A stretch of 64,000 nt of DNA from Incurvaria masculella. Its lineage: Eukaryota > Arthropoda > Insecta > Lepidoptera > Incurvariidae. Of the stretch, positions 12,193 through 23,789 are shown one piece after another. How positions within the stretch are numbered: the first letter of the stretch is position 1; every line of letters starts with the position of its first letter. A program made the position numbers and the translations under genes. The notes under the pieces are model-generated. The model searched no databases, was not told the DNA's origin, and saw nothing but the letters and a program-made list of their open reading frames with translations. The stretch covers positions 6,533,001-6,597,000 of the forward strand of contig OX335652.1 of the NCBI GenBank assembly GCA_946894095.1, given 5' to 3'.

Positions 12193-12837
12193 TAAAAATA
12201 TCCGTACTCGTAAGTGTTTTAGACGGTATGGGTTTTGGACCTTGTGCTTTTTGGACTCGTAGGTACTGTAACATTGAATGTTTCCAAGCTTTCTCTCATG
12301 AACGTTATAACACTTATTTATTACGCATGGATATTTCCGAATTGACATGAAACGTCTATAAATCATAATCTCGGCTTCTTTTTATCTCATCAGCTTAACG
12401 AATAGACATTCGCATACTCGCACCTAAAGACTCGCGCCTTGTCATTTTATTTCAGTGTAACACAAGCATGCCTCCACTGAAATGGTTCGCAGAAAGGAGA
12501 TCAAAGCAGAAGGTAACGCAATCCGTCTCTTCTCTGGTCCTTGGAAATGTATTTTGAGTTCATTACACGAGTATTTCACGAGCTGTCTTGAGCTCTTTTT
12601 CGCAGAACTCGTTATTGATTTGAAGAGATTTCCATAAATTCTCTGAGAATTTTAGGGGTTCTTGCTAAAATATTAACGAATGTACTCGTCAAGTTTAGAC
12701 GCTTCTCGATTTCTTGTGACGTAATTCAGTTCAGGTTGATAAAAAGCTAGTCATCTTTTGATGCACATACCTATAACCGACGTATTCAAGGAGGTCGAGG
12801 TTAAGAAACACTTGGCGCTCACTGGTTCTGGGTGAGG

Positions 12838-12925
12838 CTGGCCGTGTTTCAGATTCCATGTAAAGCTTTACCTTCCTTACTAGGTGCATGGTAAGGTTAA
12901 TCCCGCCGGAGATTAAGTTGATTCA
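12838..12925 (+). repeat. SINE S1 fragment
   Basis: GGCCGTGTTTCAGATTCC then TTACTAGGTG and GGTTAATCCCGCCGG match the central S1 body. Confidence 0.55.
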
Positions 12926-12963
12926 TTCCTACATAGAAAATCAGGATACGTAAAAACATACGT

Positions 12964-13939
12964 TAAAAACCGGCCAAGTGCGAGTCGGACTCGCACACGA
13001 AGGATTCCGTACCATCGTACAAGATTTAACACAAAAAAGTCACGTTTTTTTTTGTAACACGCTTTTATTAGCTTGGGTTGTATGTATGTATGTAACGGAA
13101 TCTTTGAGATTAATTTTCACCAGTTTCCAGAAGTCTGATTAATTTGAAACTTTGCACACGTATCAAGGACCGATGACAATGCAATAATTTCATAACAGTT
13201 TCCCATTATCCTTATTAGGACCGCCAGGATTAAATAATTATTTTATAGATCCTCTGTAGTAATAATAACTAATTGATAAATCGAACTAAAAAATTAAAAA
13301 TAAGTAATAGTTTAAAAAAACTAAAAAAACACGCTTTTATAGCTAACTGAACTAAAAAATATAAAATAATTTTTAATTTTAAAGACTTTATATTACAGTA
13401 GTAGAAGATCGAACAATCAATCAGAATTTATCACCTCAAAATAAAATTATAATAAAGTTTAAGTTATTAACAAAATAATTCAATTCAGAGTAAAAAGCGT
13501 GGGGTGCATTTTACTACTTTTCATAACTCTCCTCTCATAGATAGTTGCCAATAGAATGATTGTTACATTTACTTTATCAAGCACCCCACGCTTTTTACTC
13601 TGAATTGAATTATTTTGTTAATAACTTAAACTTTATTATAATTTTATTTTGAGGTGATAAATTCTGATTGATTGTTCGATCTTCTACTACTGTAATATAA
13701 AGTCTTTAAAATTAAAAATTATTTTATATTTTTTAGTTCAGTTAGCTATAAAAGCGTGTTTTTTTAGTTTTTTTAAACTATTATTTTTAATTGTGTTGTT
13801 ATAGCAGCATAATAGACTGAACATTTCAGGTGCCTACCTATTACGATTCATGGGATACAGCCCTGTGACAGACGTACGGACAGCGGAGGCTTATTAATAG
13901 GGTTCCGTTTTCACCCTTTGAGTACGGAACCCTAAAAAC
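12964..13939 (-). repeat. GTTCCGTACC element, copy 9, split by a ~735-bp insertion
   Basis: The tail half (12964-13056) and head half (13793-13939) of one element lie on either side of unrelated sequence holding a large palindrome. About 50 bp of the normal middle are missing at the break. Confidence 0.75.
13057..13792. mobile_element. Foldback-type insertion with 73-nt loop
   Basis: Opens ACACGCTTTTATTAGCTTGG and closes with AGCTATAAAAGCGTG. Within it, 13281-13507 and 13581-13791 are almost perfect inverted copies of ~215 bp around a 73-nt spacer. There is no coding capacity. It interrupts copy 9 of the GTTCCGTACC element, so it is younger than that copy. Confidence 0.7.
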
Positions 13940-14172
13940 ATTTCGTGCTAACCAAATGTTATCCATAACATCACCCCGTTTGGTTAGAACCGCCTGGTAA
14001 CTTCTAGGACTCAAGAGTGCAAACAAAACTATCTAAAATTTAATAATAACATTTAGGATTGAAAAAGACAATTATTATTAAGCTCCATCCCGTTAGAAAT
14101 AATGCACAAATTCGCACATTTTTGTTGCAGATAGCACTTCACATAAAATTTATTTGAGTACTTTTTTTTATA

Positions 14173-14530
14173 TGACTGGACATGGATGGCTAATACCACA
14201 CCTTCTGTCATGGTATTAGCCCAACACACCACATGGAAACTAGGTGCCATGCCAGGACCTTCCTTATATTGCACGGCTACATTGAACTGGATGGAAAACA
14301 CGGATATTTTCATTGCTGCTTCGACCATCGTTCATCCAATGCGATGGTACCAACCCGGACGGGATAAACCCTACCACCTAGTAAGTAAGAAAGGGGACCT
14401 ACAGTTTAACGTGGAATCCGAACCACGGCCAGCCTCTCTCAACGGTCGAATGGTCACCCATCCAAGACCAGACCGGACCCAGCGTTGCTTAACTTCGGAG
14501 AGCGATCGCCACCCGCCACTGGGTAATTCA
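14173..14530 (-). repeat. SINE S1 copy with 5S-rRNA-like head
   Basis: The body runs from GACATGGATGGCTAATACC. On the - strand the head (14430-14525) reads CCGAAGTTAAGCAACG and CTTGGATGGGTGACC, the internal promoter region of insect 5S rRNA. See the findings for the contrast with tRNA-headed copies. Confidence 0.8.
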
Positions 14531-14619
14531 GGTTGACAAACTACGGGTTAATTGACCGAGCGTATCGAAGGTCTCCGTTTCAAGATTGGGCAAATATGCT
14601 TTCGTATGTCCAGCTGTTC

Positions 14620-14930
14620 TCCCCTACAGGTCACATTTCTCAACCGATTCGCGTAAAATTTTGTAAGCACGTTCGATATATTTTAGATTTTTTTAGTCGA
14701 GCCAGTTTTTGAAATTTTTTCAAAATGACATAGTACTTTTGAATTTTTTTTTTAAATGGCAGAGTACTTTTGAAAAATTAGGGTTTCATTACAGGTCGCA
14801 TTTCACAACCGATTGATTCTCTTGAATTTTTGCAAGCATGTTCGATATTTATATAGAATTATTCAGCCAGTTTTTTTTAAATCAAAATTTTGACTTAATC
14901 TTCAAAATGTCTGTGGAGATATGAAAAGGT
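14620..14930 (+). repeat. Diverged ~157-bp tandem duplication
   Basis: CTACAGGTCACATTTCTCAAC...TTCGATAT recurs as TTACAGGTCGCATTTCACAAC...TTCGATAT about 157 bp later, followed each time by a CAGTTTTT run. Confidence 0.55.
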
Positions 14931-15328
14931 GGGTCAGGTCTTGAGAACCAGGGCTGCGCAGCTGCTCTCCTCTAGTCGTGATTTGAATGTTAATCGTATA
15001 TGTGTTAACTCGTTAGGAAACTTCGTTAGTGCGATAGACTTCTTTCGTTTTGACATGTCGGACGTTCTAGCGGGTAGCGCCATCTAGCGAACTAGCTTCT
15101 ATTTATGTGTTTGTTGCATTTGTTGGCATATGAAACTAGCAGCTCTTTGTAGAGGGCGCTAGGTCGCCACAATGTCAAATAGTCAAAAAGACAGACTCGC
15201 TTAGAGATCCACTAGTTTTCTCAAAAATATCGAGTACCTATAGAGGAATCCTTCGTTCGATAATATGTTTTAAAGTTTGATAATAGTATAATGATGGTAC
15301 GCTGTTCCCTGCACCAACGGAGATTTAA

Positions 15329-15763
15329 GGTGGCCCTTCCCCGGCGGGACTCGTCCGTTCATGAGGAGGATGCAACATGTCCACAAAGCAGACAATGCGC
15401 ATAGTATATTATTTGGTTAGATTTACGAAAATGTTATTACAAAACAACTTAAAGTTAAAAAAAGTAAAAAATCTATCAAAAACCAAATAGATTATAAATC
15501 TTGAGGAAACAAGCTATGTCTGATGACTAATCTTATTAAGAGGTTTTTACTTTATCGTTCAGTAATCCATTGTATAATATGCGCGAAAATTTCGGACTTT
15601 CGGACCTTATTACTTAGAAACCAAACACATTTTTTTCAATGCCAACGGTCACCAGTCATCTAGTTCGATCAAATAAAGCTATTTTGATTTGGGATCCCTG
15701 ACAAGAAACATGGACATTTTTTTTTTTCACGTTTGTATGGGGAGTTGAGCGGGAAGGCCCACC
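15329..15763 (+). mobile_element. piggyBac-like MITE, copy 1
   Basis: 435 bp. The ends are GGTGGCCCTTCCC and GGGAAGGCCCACC, directly flanked by TTAA on each side (15325-15328 and 15764-15767). TTAA targeting is the mark of the piggyBac superfamily. No coding capacity. A left-end relative starts at 48377. Confidence 0.75.
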
Positions 15764-15962
15764 TTAATGCACTTTCCGATAACGTCGACACGATGACGCG
15801 ATGTATCAAAGTTAGCAACGTTGCGGAAAGTGTGCCACCGACGCGACAGGAGGACTTTGCACAAGCTTATCCATGACCGAAGCTATCGATAGCTCTGCTC
15901 AAAGTTTGCCTTTTGAAACTTGAATGAATTCCGACACAGCACTATATTAATTGGAAAGACAC

Positions 15963-16286
15963 TTTTTAGGGTTCCGTACCCAAAGGGTGAAAACGGAACC
16001 CTATTACTAAGCCTCCGCTGTCCGTCCGTCCGTCCGTCCGTCCGTCCGTCCGTCTGTCACAGGGCTGTATCTCATGAACGTCTAACTATCGTAATACGTA
16101 GGCAGCTGAAATTTTCACAGAGTGTGTATTTATTTTGCCGCTATAACAACAAATAGGTAAAATTTAAAAATAATAAAAATGTAAGGGGGGCCCCATGCAA
16201 AGAACATGATTTTTTTGTTTTTAAATCTTCTACGATGGTACGGAACCCTTCGTGCGCGAGTCCGACTCGCACTTGGCCGGTTTTTT
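15963..16286 (+). repeat. GTTCCGTACC element, copy 10
   Basis: Full length with an expanded (CCGT)n tract near 16018-16054. Confidence 0.85.
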
Positions 16287-16430
16287 AAGAACGTAAGTCG
16301 TCTTCGTACAAGATCGGAAATGTCGGTTTACATATGTGGTCACTTCTCTGAATAGAAACCGTGATATGGAAGCAAATGGAGACGATTGACATGAAACTAC
16401 CCCTAGTGACATCACGATGACATGATGACC

Positions 16431-16788
16431 AGAGCGCCTAGTCCGACTTGGCACCTAATTTGGCGTTTACGCCAAACCGATAGACTAGCGTTTTCAAATG
16501 TATGTAAAATTTAAGAGTGCGCGCAGTGGGCGTTAAGCGAACTAACAATTGTGAGTCTTTTGATTTGACAGCTTACTCATTACCACGTTGACGTTGCCGG
16601 TTTCGGCGACTCCGCTCTTTCATAGAAATCGGTATTCCGAGTGTGATTTTGGCAGCTTGAAGAAGTAAAACCACAGTATAAGTAGTAACTTGTGTTTGAC
16701 GTTTAACGTGTAACTTGTGTTTGAGTAACGTTTGACGTTTTACGTAACTTTAAGTGACAAGTCGGACTACGGCCTCAGACCATCAAAT
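16431..16788 (+). mobile_element. TIR element M3, copy 1
   Basis: ~355 bp family with ends of the type CAGAGCCGGTAGT and an inner TIR block TTGGCGTTTACGGCAAACC. Copies 2 (inverted) and 3 are at 19238-19591 and 33051-33414. All share GCGCGCAGTGGGCGTTAA. The right end here is diverged. Confidence 0.65.
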
Positions 16789-18555
16789 ATAATAGCCGCG
16801 ATAACTCCTTGCACTCTGACTAAGTGCACACAGTGAAACGTTAAAATAACGCATTTGTGATAAACTGAGTACATAATCTTTCTTTAATTATCTTTTTTCA
16901 ACTTGCATTACTCATGCGGGATAAGTGATTTGTAACGTGTACTGTTCACTAAAAGCAATGATTTATATTAAGGTTATAACATAAATGGCAAGATTTTCGA
17001 TAGCAAGTTGACCTATGAATGCCTAGTTATACTGGTTAAAACTATATATTCCAAGTTGGGTTATTACATAAAAACAGACTTTTTTTCTCTTTATGTTAAG
17101 TTTTTTAACAATCTTTAATAATCTTAGCGAACCGACTTATCAAAGCAATATAGGTACTAATAAATCTTATGATTTCTCCATACAAATCAGTCTAACTTTT
17201 TTACCCCCAGAAGTTCTAATGTTGCTACTGTTACGTTTTAATTTGCCCGCATATTTGTTCTTGACCGGCGAATTCTGGTACCTAATTCGAATTAAAATGT
17301 TTGCCGTGAGAATCAACATTTTACGTCTGTCAGTTGATCAGTGTTGAAGCAAAGCGTTTGTTTAATAATGGAATAAACTTAGTTGGCATTCATTTTACAT
17401 ATTTGGGAACCACAATTACAAAAATATAGTTTTTGGGCAATGGGTTAAAAATGTATGTGAATTATATTTCGTGATAATAATTATTCCTCACTAAGTTTAG
17501 CATTATTTCAATTCAAAATATAATTATGGTACACTACCCAGCACTGCACGTGCGTACTTTTGTAGTGATTTCCCAAAAATACTACCGCAATTGTAACGTG
17601 ATATTTTATGTTTTTACATTTAATTTTGTACGAATATAATGTGTTCATTAAGTTAATAATATTATAATGCTACGCCCGAACCGACCGCGCGAAGGCAAGT
17701 TGCGTAATATTTTTACAGTTTTTAATTTTAATTTTTTATTTTAATTTTTATTTATTAATGTTACTTACTTATTGCCCGTCACTATCATAGGTCACTAGTC
17801 ACGAACAACTGACAGACGTCAAACGTTGCTTTTCTCAGCGGCCACACTGTAATTTTTTTTTATTTATTAGGATAATAAACAGAAATAGACAATTTAACAC
17901 AGAGAAGAATAACATTATACAGAAAAAGAGGTAAGACTATTTCCAAAAACAATTCTCACATTAACATAAACAAAGAATTAAGTACAGTACATTGCAGCAC
18001 AAATACATATGCTGTTACGATCAAGTAGAGCTTGAAATATTGGCCGCACGAAGCAGTATGACGCGCTTGTGACGCCACACCGGGTGCATCAGCTGCACCG
18101 CACCGAGACCATGCATAGTGGATCACGCAATGCAAATTTGCGCGCTCTGTCCGCCTGCGGATAACGCGATGAATACATACGCGGAACACCGAGAGATATG
18201 CACGCCTGTGATTTCGTGTATTCGCATCATAAAACTCGGTTCAAATTTACATTTTATCTGCGATAACAGTGTCGGGAGAAAGACTTCGAGGCGAATGAAG
18301 ACTGTATTTTACGATTGTGACGCGATCCGGCGAGATACTGCGATCCGCAATATCTCCAAGCAGTTAGAATCGGAAATGAACGTAAAGTGGTTTTATTCGA
18401 GTTTTAAATATCTCCGCGAATCAGTCAAATCAACGGCGATATCAAAATGATACCAATTTATATGATTGCGAATGGATTTTTATTTCAAATACGTCCGAGT
18501 GGAGCCGGAAGCTGTGTAACTGCCGCAGTCAACCTTTTGCAAGTCCTTAAGATTT
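16789..18555. other. No gene seen
   Basis: AT-rich DNA with a moderately GC-rich patch near 18040-18220. A 110-codon open frame (18118-18450) has no recognisable domain or splice context, so I do not call it. Confidence 0.4.
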
Positions 18556-18851
18556 AAAAAACCGGCCAAGTGCGAGTCGGACTCGCACACGAAGGGTTCC
18601 GTACCATCTTACAAGATTTACCCTAAAATAACACGTTATTTGTATGGGGCCTACCTTTAATTTTTATTATTTTATAATTTTACCTATTTGTTGTTATAGC
18701 GGCAAAATAAATACTTAATCTGTGAAAATTTAAGCTTCCTACCTGTTACGGTTCATGAGATACAGCCCTGTGACAGACGGACGGACGGACGGATAGCGGA
18801 GGCTTAGTAATAGGGTTCCGTTTTCACCCTTTGAGTACAGAACCCTAAAAA
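18556..18851 (-). repeat. GTTCCGTACC element, copy 11
   Basis: Full-length on the - strand. Confidence 0.85.
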
Positions 18852-19237
18852 CTGCTAGAAATGCTTTCTTTGTTTATTGGCCAAGGCAACATTTTGAACG
18901 CCGGCTGGAAATGAAAGTACCGAAATTGGGTCCTAACGTTTCCCTACCCACAAGAGTTTCCAGATTTTAATTCAATTATTTTGATCACTTAATAAAGCTT
19001 GATTATATGTCCGTATGATTTTATTATTATGTAAATATCTGTATTTTCGAGTAAAAAAATTGTAAAATTACACTAAAAAGATAACTTTTTTTAATATTTT
19101 TTAGCCAAGTTTATTTCCAATCTAAAAGATAATTAAAAAATAATAATATACAGACGTATGCTTTGACAATAAATTTTAAAATCTAAAATAATAAAAAATA
19201 TTATAAATAAACAATTATCGCACGTAGTATGGGGAAC

Positions 19238-19591
19238 AGAGCCGGTAGTGTCAGTTCAAACCTAAATTGGCGTTTACGTAACTTCGAAGTTCCGTAAAAA
19301 CGTCAAACTCCATACAAGTTTTTACTAGATATTCTGTGGTTTTACTTCTTCAAGCTGTCAAAGTCAAACGCGGACTTCCGATTTGTATGAAAACGCGGAG
19401 TGGACGTAAACGGCAACGTCGGCGTATTTACGGCAACGTAAGTAAGCTGTCAAATCAAGCTCGGACTCGCAAATGTTAGTTCGCTTAACGCCCACTGCGC
19501 GCGCTCTTCAATTTCTCCATAAATTTTAAAACGCCAGTCGATCGGTTTGCCGTAACGCCAATTTAGGTGACAACTGAGACTACCGGCTCTG
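19238..19591 (-). mobile_element. TIR element M3, copy 2
   Basis: Best-preserved ends: CAGAGCCGGTAGTGTCAGTT at the left and its near reverse complement ending ACTACCGGCTCTG at the right. The interior is inverted relative to copies 1 and 3. Confidence 0.75.
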
Positions 19592-19839
19592 ATAGGGTAA
19601 CGAATGTCTTAAGAGCCTAAATTAAATAACAAAAGTAATTTACTAATTACTTAAAAACCACAATTTTCTTAAAATGTGGTATCTAATATCAGGCAAAATA
19701 AATTCTGTATCGGCACGTTGTTGCTAGTCTAAACCGAGTCAAAGGACTGGATTTTTTAAATACATTTTCGAACCTAGTAAAATTTTCTGTTGTTTGACAC
19801 AAGGTAAATTTGTCGAATACGAACACAAAGCTGCAACCT

Positions 19840-20083
19840 GACATGGATGGCTAATACCACACAACTACCGTTATGATATAAGCCCAACACACCACATTCT
19901 TGAAGGAATTAGGTGCCATGACAGGACCTTTAACACGGCTACATTAGACTGGATCGAAAATACGGACAATTTTTCATTGCCGCTTTGGCCATATTTTCAT
20001 CGAATGCGATGGTACCAACCCGGGTGGGCTCAAGCCCTACCACCTACCACCTAGTAGGGGAAGGGGACCTACAATTTTCACGT
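19840..20083 (-). repeat. SINE S1 copy abutting a splice acceptor
   Basis: From GACATGGATGGCTAATACC to GGGGACCTACAATTTTCACG. It stops about 17 bp before the AG of the Popeye exon at 20101, so it supplies most of that intron's 3' end. Confidence 0.8.
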
Positions 20084-20100
20084 TGGCGTGATTGTTGCAG

Positions 20101-20258
20101 GTGTACGCGGCGCTGTTCCTGCCGCTGCGCGTGTCGCGCGCGCAGTTCCGGCGCGTGCTGCACTGCATGCGCGCCGTGCGCCAACTCAAGTGCCACGAGC
20201 TGTACGCGCACGAGAAGGTCACCAAGGTCGACAGCCTCTCGCTCGTGCTTGCCGGCAA
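20101..20258 (+). CDS. bves: Popeye-domain protein, first exon in window
   Basis: This is part of a POPDC-family protein, a membrane protein whose cytoplasmic Popeye domain binds cAMP. The exon starts after TTGTTGCAG and ends at GGCAA before the donor GTCAGT. Length 158 nt, entering in phase 0 and leaving in phase 2. It encodes the start of the Popeye domain, reading VYAALFLPLRVSR at the front and KVDSLSLVLAGK at the end, where the last Lys codon is completed by the next exon. This matches the family layout of a short hydrophobic stretch, then a regulatory-domain core ending SL.LVL.GKL. The membrane-spanning N-terminal exons are not in the window. The 3' half of the exon has been copied three more times downstream (see the array at 20187-21070). 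Family assignment is from remembered conservation; the symbol follows the Drosophila/vertebrate name and is tentative. Confidence 0.85.
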
Positions 20259-21070
20259 GTCAGTACAACTCTTGCTCCGCCTTATACTTAATTGCAGTGC
20301 TAAACATTCACCCATCTTCTCGGTGTCTGCGTTCCACCCCTGCGCTCACAACAGAAAGTTTTACGTTAAGCGCGGCATATGGCAAGCCCTCACAGAGGTG
20401 CTAGCTCAAGTCTCACGAGCTGTACGCGCACGAGAAGGTCACCAAGGTCGACAGCCTCTCGCTCGTACTCGCCGGCAATTCAGTACACCTCTTGCTCCGC
20501 CGCATACTTACCTGCAGTGCTGAACATTCACCCACCTCCTCGGTGTCTGCGTTCCACTCCTGCGCTCACAACAGAAAGTTTTACGTTAAGCGCGGCATAT
20601 GGCAAGCCCTTACAGAGGTGCTAGCTCAAGTCTCATAAGCTGTACTCGACCGAGAAGGTCACCAAGGTCGACAGCCTCTCGCTCGTACTCGCCGGCAATT
20701 CAGTACACCTCTTGCTCCGCCGCATACTTACCTGCAGTGCTGAACATTCACCCACCTCCTCGGTGTCTGCGTTCCACTCCTGCGCTCACAACAGAAAGTT
20801 TTACGTTAAGCGCGGCATATGGCAAGCCCTCACAGAGGTGCTAGCTCAAGTCTCACGAGCTGTACGCGCACGAGAAGGTCACCAAGGTCGACAGCCTCTC
20901 GCTCGTACTCGCCGGCAATTCAGTACACCTCTTGCTCCGCCGCATACTTCCTGCAGTGCTGAACATTCACCCACCTCCTCGGTGTCTGCGTTCCACTCCT
21001 GTGCTCACAACAGAAAGTTTTACGTTAAGCGCGGCATATGGCATATGGCAAGCCCTCACCGAGGTGCTCA
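20187..21070 (+). repeat. Tandem array of ~220-bp exon/intron-border units
   Basis: Four units of 220 bp; the word TGTACGCGCACGAG begins at 20201, 20421, 20641 (mutated) and 20861. Each unit holds the last ~70 bp of the Popeye exon and the first ~150 bp of its intron. Units 2-4 are nearly identical to each other and differ from unit 1, including AAGT to AATT at the splice donor. Open frames of ~80-146 codons through the array are by-products, not genes. Confidence 0.9.
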
Positions 21071-21990
21071 CGATACCCATGGGCTTTGGAACTTGCATTG
21101 GGGTTGCGAAAACCATGCCGGGCGGCCAAGTGCTTCTTCACACCATGTTTAAAGGACTCCGATTAGGCTCTGGGTACGAACATGAAGGAGGCAGCAACTC
21201 TCCGAAACTACATAACGATGTTTTTAGATTGGATTTTGCTGTGTGGGTTTACCAACTTTCATAATAAATTTTTTTTCTGGCCGGTTCCAATATTTGCGTC
21301 ACCGGTCCCGGGAGATGCGACTCTGTGCCAGATTTGGAGTCCGAAAACTATAACCAGTAAGCTGTTAAACAGTAACCAATCCGTTGCCATGTGGCGGAGC
21401 AACCCCCTCCTCATAGCGTGACGTCAGCCCCTCTTAAGAGTGCATAGCCGTTAGCTTCCCTCCATCCCTCTAGAACACCACTATCCACCCCTTTCACCCC
21501 TTTCGTTATGCTAAGCGACCGTCGTCGCGCAGGCTCTGATTTACCACAGTATTTTTCCAGGCGATGCAAGCAACTTTTCAATCCTTTCAAAAGTAGTTTT
21601 TGCCATGAAGTAGATATAGGATGTGTGTATGAACGAATCACATTGAACGCCACAGTAGGAATTGACATTTGTAAGGAAAATCTATGTGGGTCAAATTCCT
21701 ATCTGTGACGGTTACGGTGATGCCATTTTACCTGTAGGTAGGTAGTCTACAAACGTAGTTTTGGAAAATAGTTTTTTCAGGCAGAACTTTTAGTTTCTGG
21801 CGAATATGCGATTGCGAAAAGAAAGAACAGATTTAGGATGTAGGTTGTGTTGTTATCAAAACAAAATTATATCTGCGAATATGACTATTACGTGTGCAGA
21901 TTCGGCTGCGAAGGGCACTTTATTTAACGAAGTACCAGGTGCATGAGATATCACGGGTATGGCTAGATAGTACGTGACAGTACACAAGAA
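21071..21990. other. Intron sequence, little seen
   Basis: Part (GGCCAAGTGCTTCTTC...CCATGTTTAAAGGACTCC, ~21125-21165) resembles 47850-47885, suggesting a dispersed repeat. No gene seen. Confidence 0.4.
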
Positions 21991-22028
21991 CTTCTCACAC
22001 CTCTTATAACATTGTATTTTTTTTATAT

Positions 22029-22130
22029 AACTGGGCATGGATGGCTAAAACTACACCACTCGCCATGATATTAGCTCAGCACACTGCATTTTCGTGATCA
22101 CTCGCATCCGTGACGAAATGCACTTATTTT
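22029..22130 (-). repeat. SINE S1 copy with large internal deletion
   Basis: GGGCATGGATGGCTAAAAC joins almost directly to CATCCGTGACGAAATGCAC; the middle ~200 bp are lost. A T-rich tract follows. Confidence 0.7.
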
Positions 22131-22574
22131 TTTATTTTTTTTATTTTTTATTTTATTTATTTATATCCATCATCATACACAATACAGTATTCACATTTAA
22201 CTATATCTAAGTGGATTAATACCAATCCGATAGACCGTTTGGCCCGTGGTAAAATGGTTTGCTAGGAATAAACATTTTGATTAAGTTAAGATGGCGTCTT
22301 CTGTATATTATGTATGAAATAAGTAATACATAAATAAAATATTCCATTGTAATATTAGATAAAGAGTAAACTAAGTAACATTAAATAAGTATTTTTATAG
22401 TGTAAGTCGAGGTGTTAGTGTAATTATGTGTTTTTATTGTAATATAAAAGTAAGGGCTTGTTCACACTCTTGTCTCCCTGCATCAATTAGCCAGCAGTGG
22501 AGAATTTTTTTCCTCGTGTGAGGTTTTTTTTTGCCTAAATATGGGATGGATTTTATAATATGGTTGTATATTTT

Positions 22575-22645
22575 AGGTGCCAAGAAGACTTATCCAACTC
22601 AGAAAGTTAGAAAGTGGTGCATGAACGGGGGTGATCAATTCAAGT
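22575..22645 (-). repeat. SINE S1 fragment near its head
   Basis: ACTTATCCAACTCAGAAAG and GTGGTGCATGAACGG are the head/body border of S1. Confidence 0.6.
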
Positions 22646-22789
22646 GAGTGGTGAGCAAGTCCCCGCGCCCCTGGGCTGCGAGCCGCACCATAAAAACATG
22701 ACACGTTCCCTTAATTTTAAATTATGTGCTGTGATCGTACCGTATGCCGCTCTGTCATCTCTGCCTACCCCTGCGCGAAGCGGCGTAAT

Positions 22790-22880
22790 GATGTTGGCGG
22801 TTTTCACGAGCAGCAGCGGTGGCGTCGGCGTCAGCAGGCGGGGGGAGGCGGGGGGGGGGGGGGCGACGGTGGCGGCCCAC
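22790..22880. other. Poly-G tract in a GC-rich patch
   Basis: Around 22835-22865 are G runs, one of them about 16 G long, interrupted by few other bases. Such runs can fold as a G-quadruplex and are also prone to assembly error. Confidence 0.75.
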
Positions 22881-23254
22881 TTGCCTCGTTGCGTAACTGA
22901 AACCTGCAACTTGACCTAAAACCACTTTAAACAGCTACGGCCGAATCGAGCGATCGATTCGCGCCACGTGCACTTGACTGACACACATTTTGAGATACGC
23001 TTTTGAGATTATAATTTAATCTTCATTAGTGTTCCTTTCCTCAAAAGGTGAAACCGGGACCCATTCAGGTAAGAGTGAGTTCGAGTTATAAAATAGCTAA
23101 AATACCTAAAAATTGCTAGGAAATATAAAATTATTGAAATAACGGAATTGTTATTAATACTTCCAACGTATTTATGGGATGAACCAGAGTTGTACAAAAC
23201 TAAAATGATGTGCAAGAATTGTGGAAAAATGTGAGTTGATATTTAGCGACGAAT

Positions 23255-23490
23255 TCGGGTTCCGTACAAGATTTCAAATCGTACAAGATTCGTACGATGG
23301 AGCCAGATGCGGATTAGTACCATTTATTTATCCTCATCCACCTTTATTGTTTTTATTGTTTACCATTCATTGTCATAGCGGTAAGGACACATTCTTTGAG
23401 AATTTTCAACTGTCAATTTACTAGTGGGTCTCTGAGCTGTAGACTTTACGAGTCTGTCTCGGCTTAGTGCGGAACCCACTCTCCACGAGT
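23255..23490 (-). repeat. Decayed GTTCCGTACC-like element
   Basis: GGTTCCGTACAAGATTTC, CATTGTCATAGCGGTAAG and GCGGAACCCAC keep the order of the family's blocks, but divergence is high. Its CTCTGAGCTGTAGAC piece recurs near 30930. Confidence 0.45.
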
Positions 23491-23789
23491 GAAAATTAAC
23501 ACGTTTTTCTATCCTCACATTAGTTCTCACCACCTTCCCACCATCGATGTAGGAAACGATCATTATAACTGCATATGTTTCTGCATTCTGTATTACGGTA
23601 TGTAACGTTGCAGCAACCTCTATCACCTCTATGTCAGCGTGTGTTACACGAAGTAGTCACGACGAATCCGCTACTCATGACTCAATCGTCAGCGCATACA
23701 CTTCTCCTATTTGTTTGTTTGAGCGGCGGAAAAAAATGCAAAATGGCGAAATTGGCGGCGGCGCGCAGTCAGCTGCGAGACAGCAAATA

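Noticed and set aside
20092..21264. Open frames of 80-146 codons through the 220-bp array
   Set aside because: They arise from tandem copies of one exon end plus intron and cross a known splice donor; only the first exon piece is coding.
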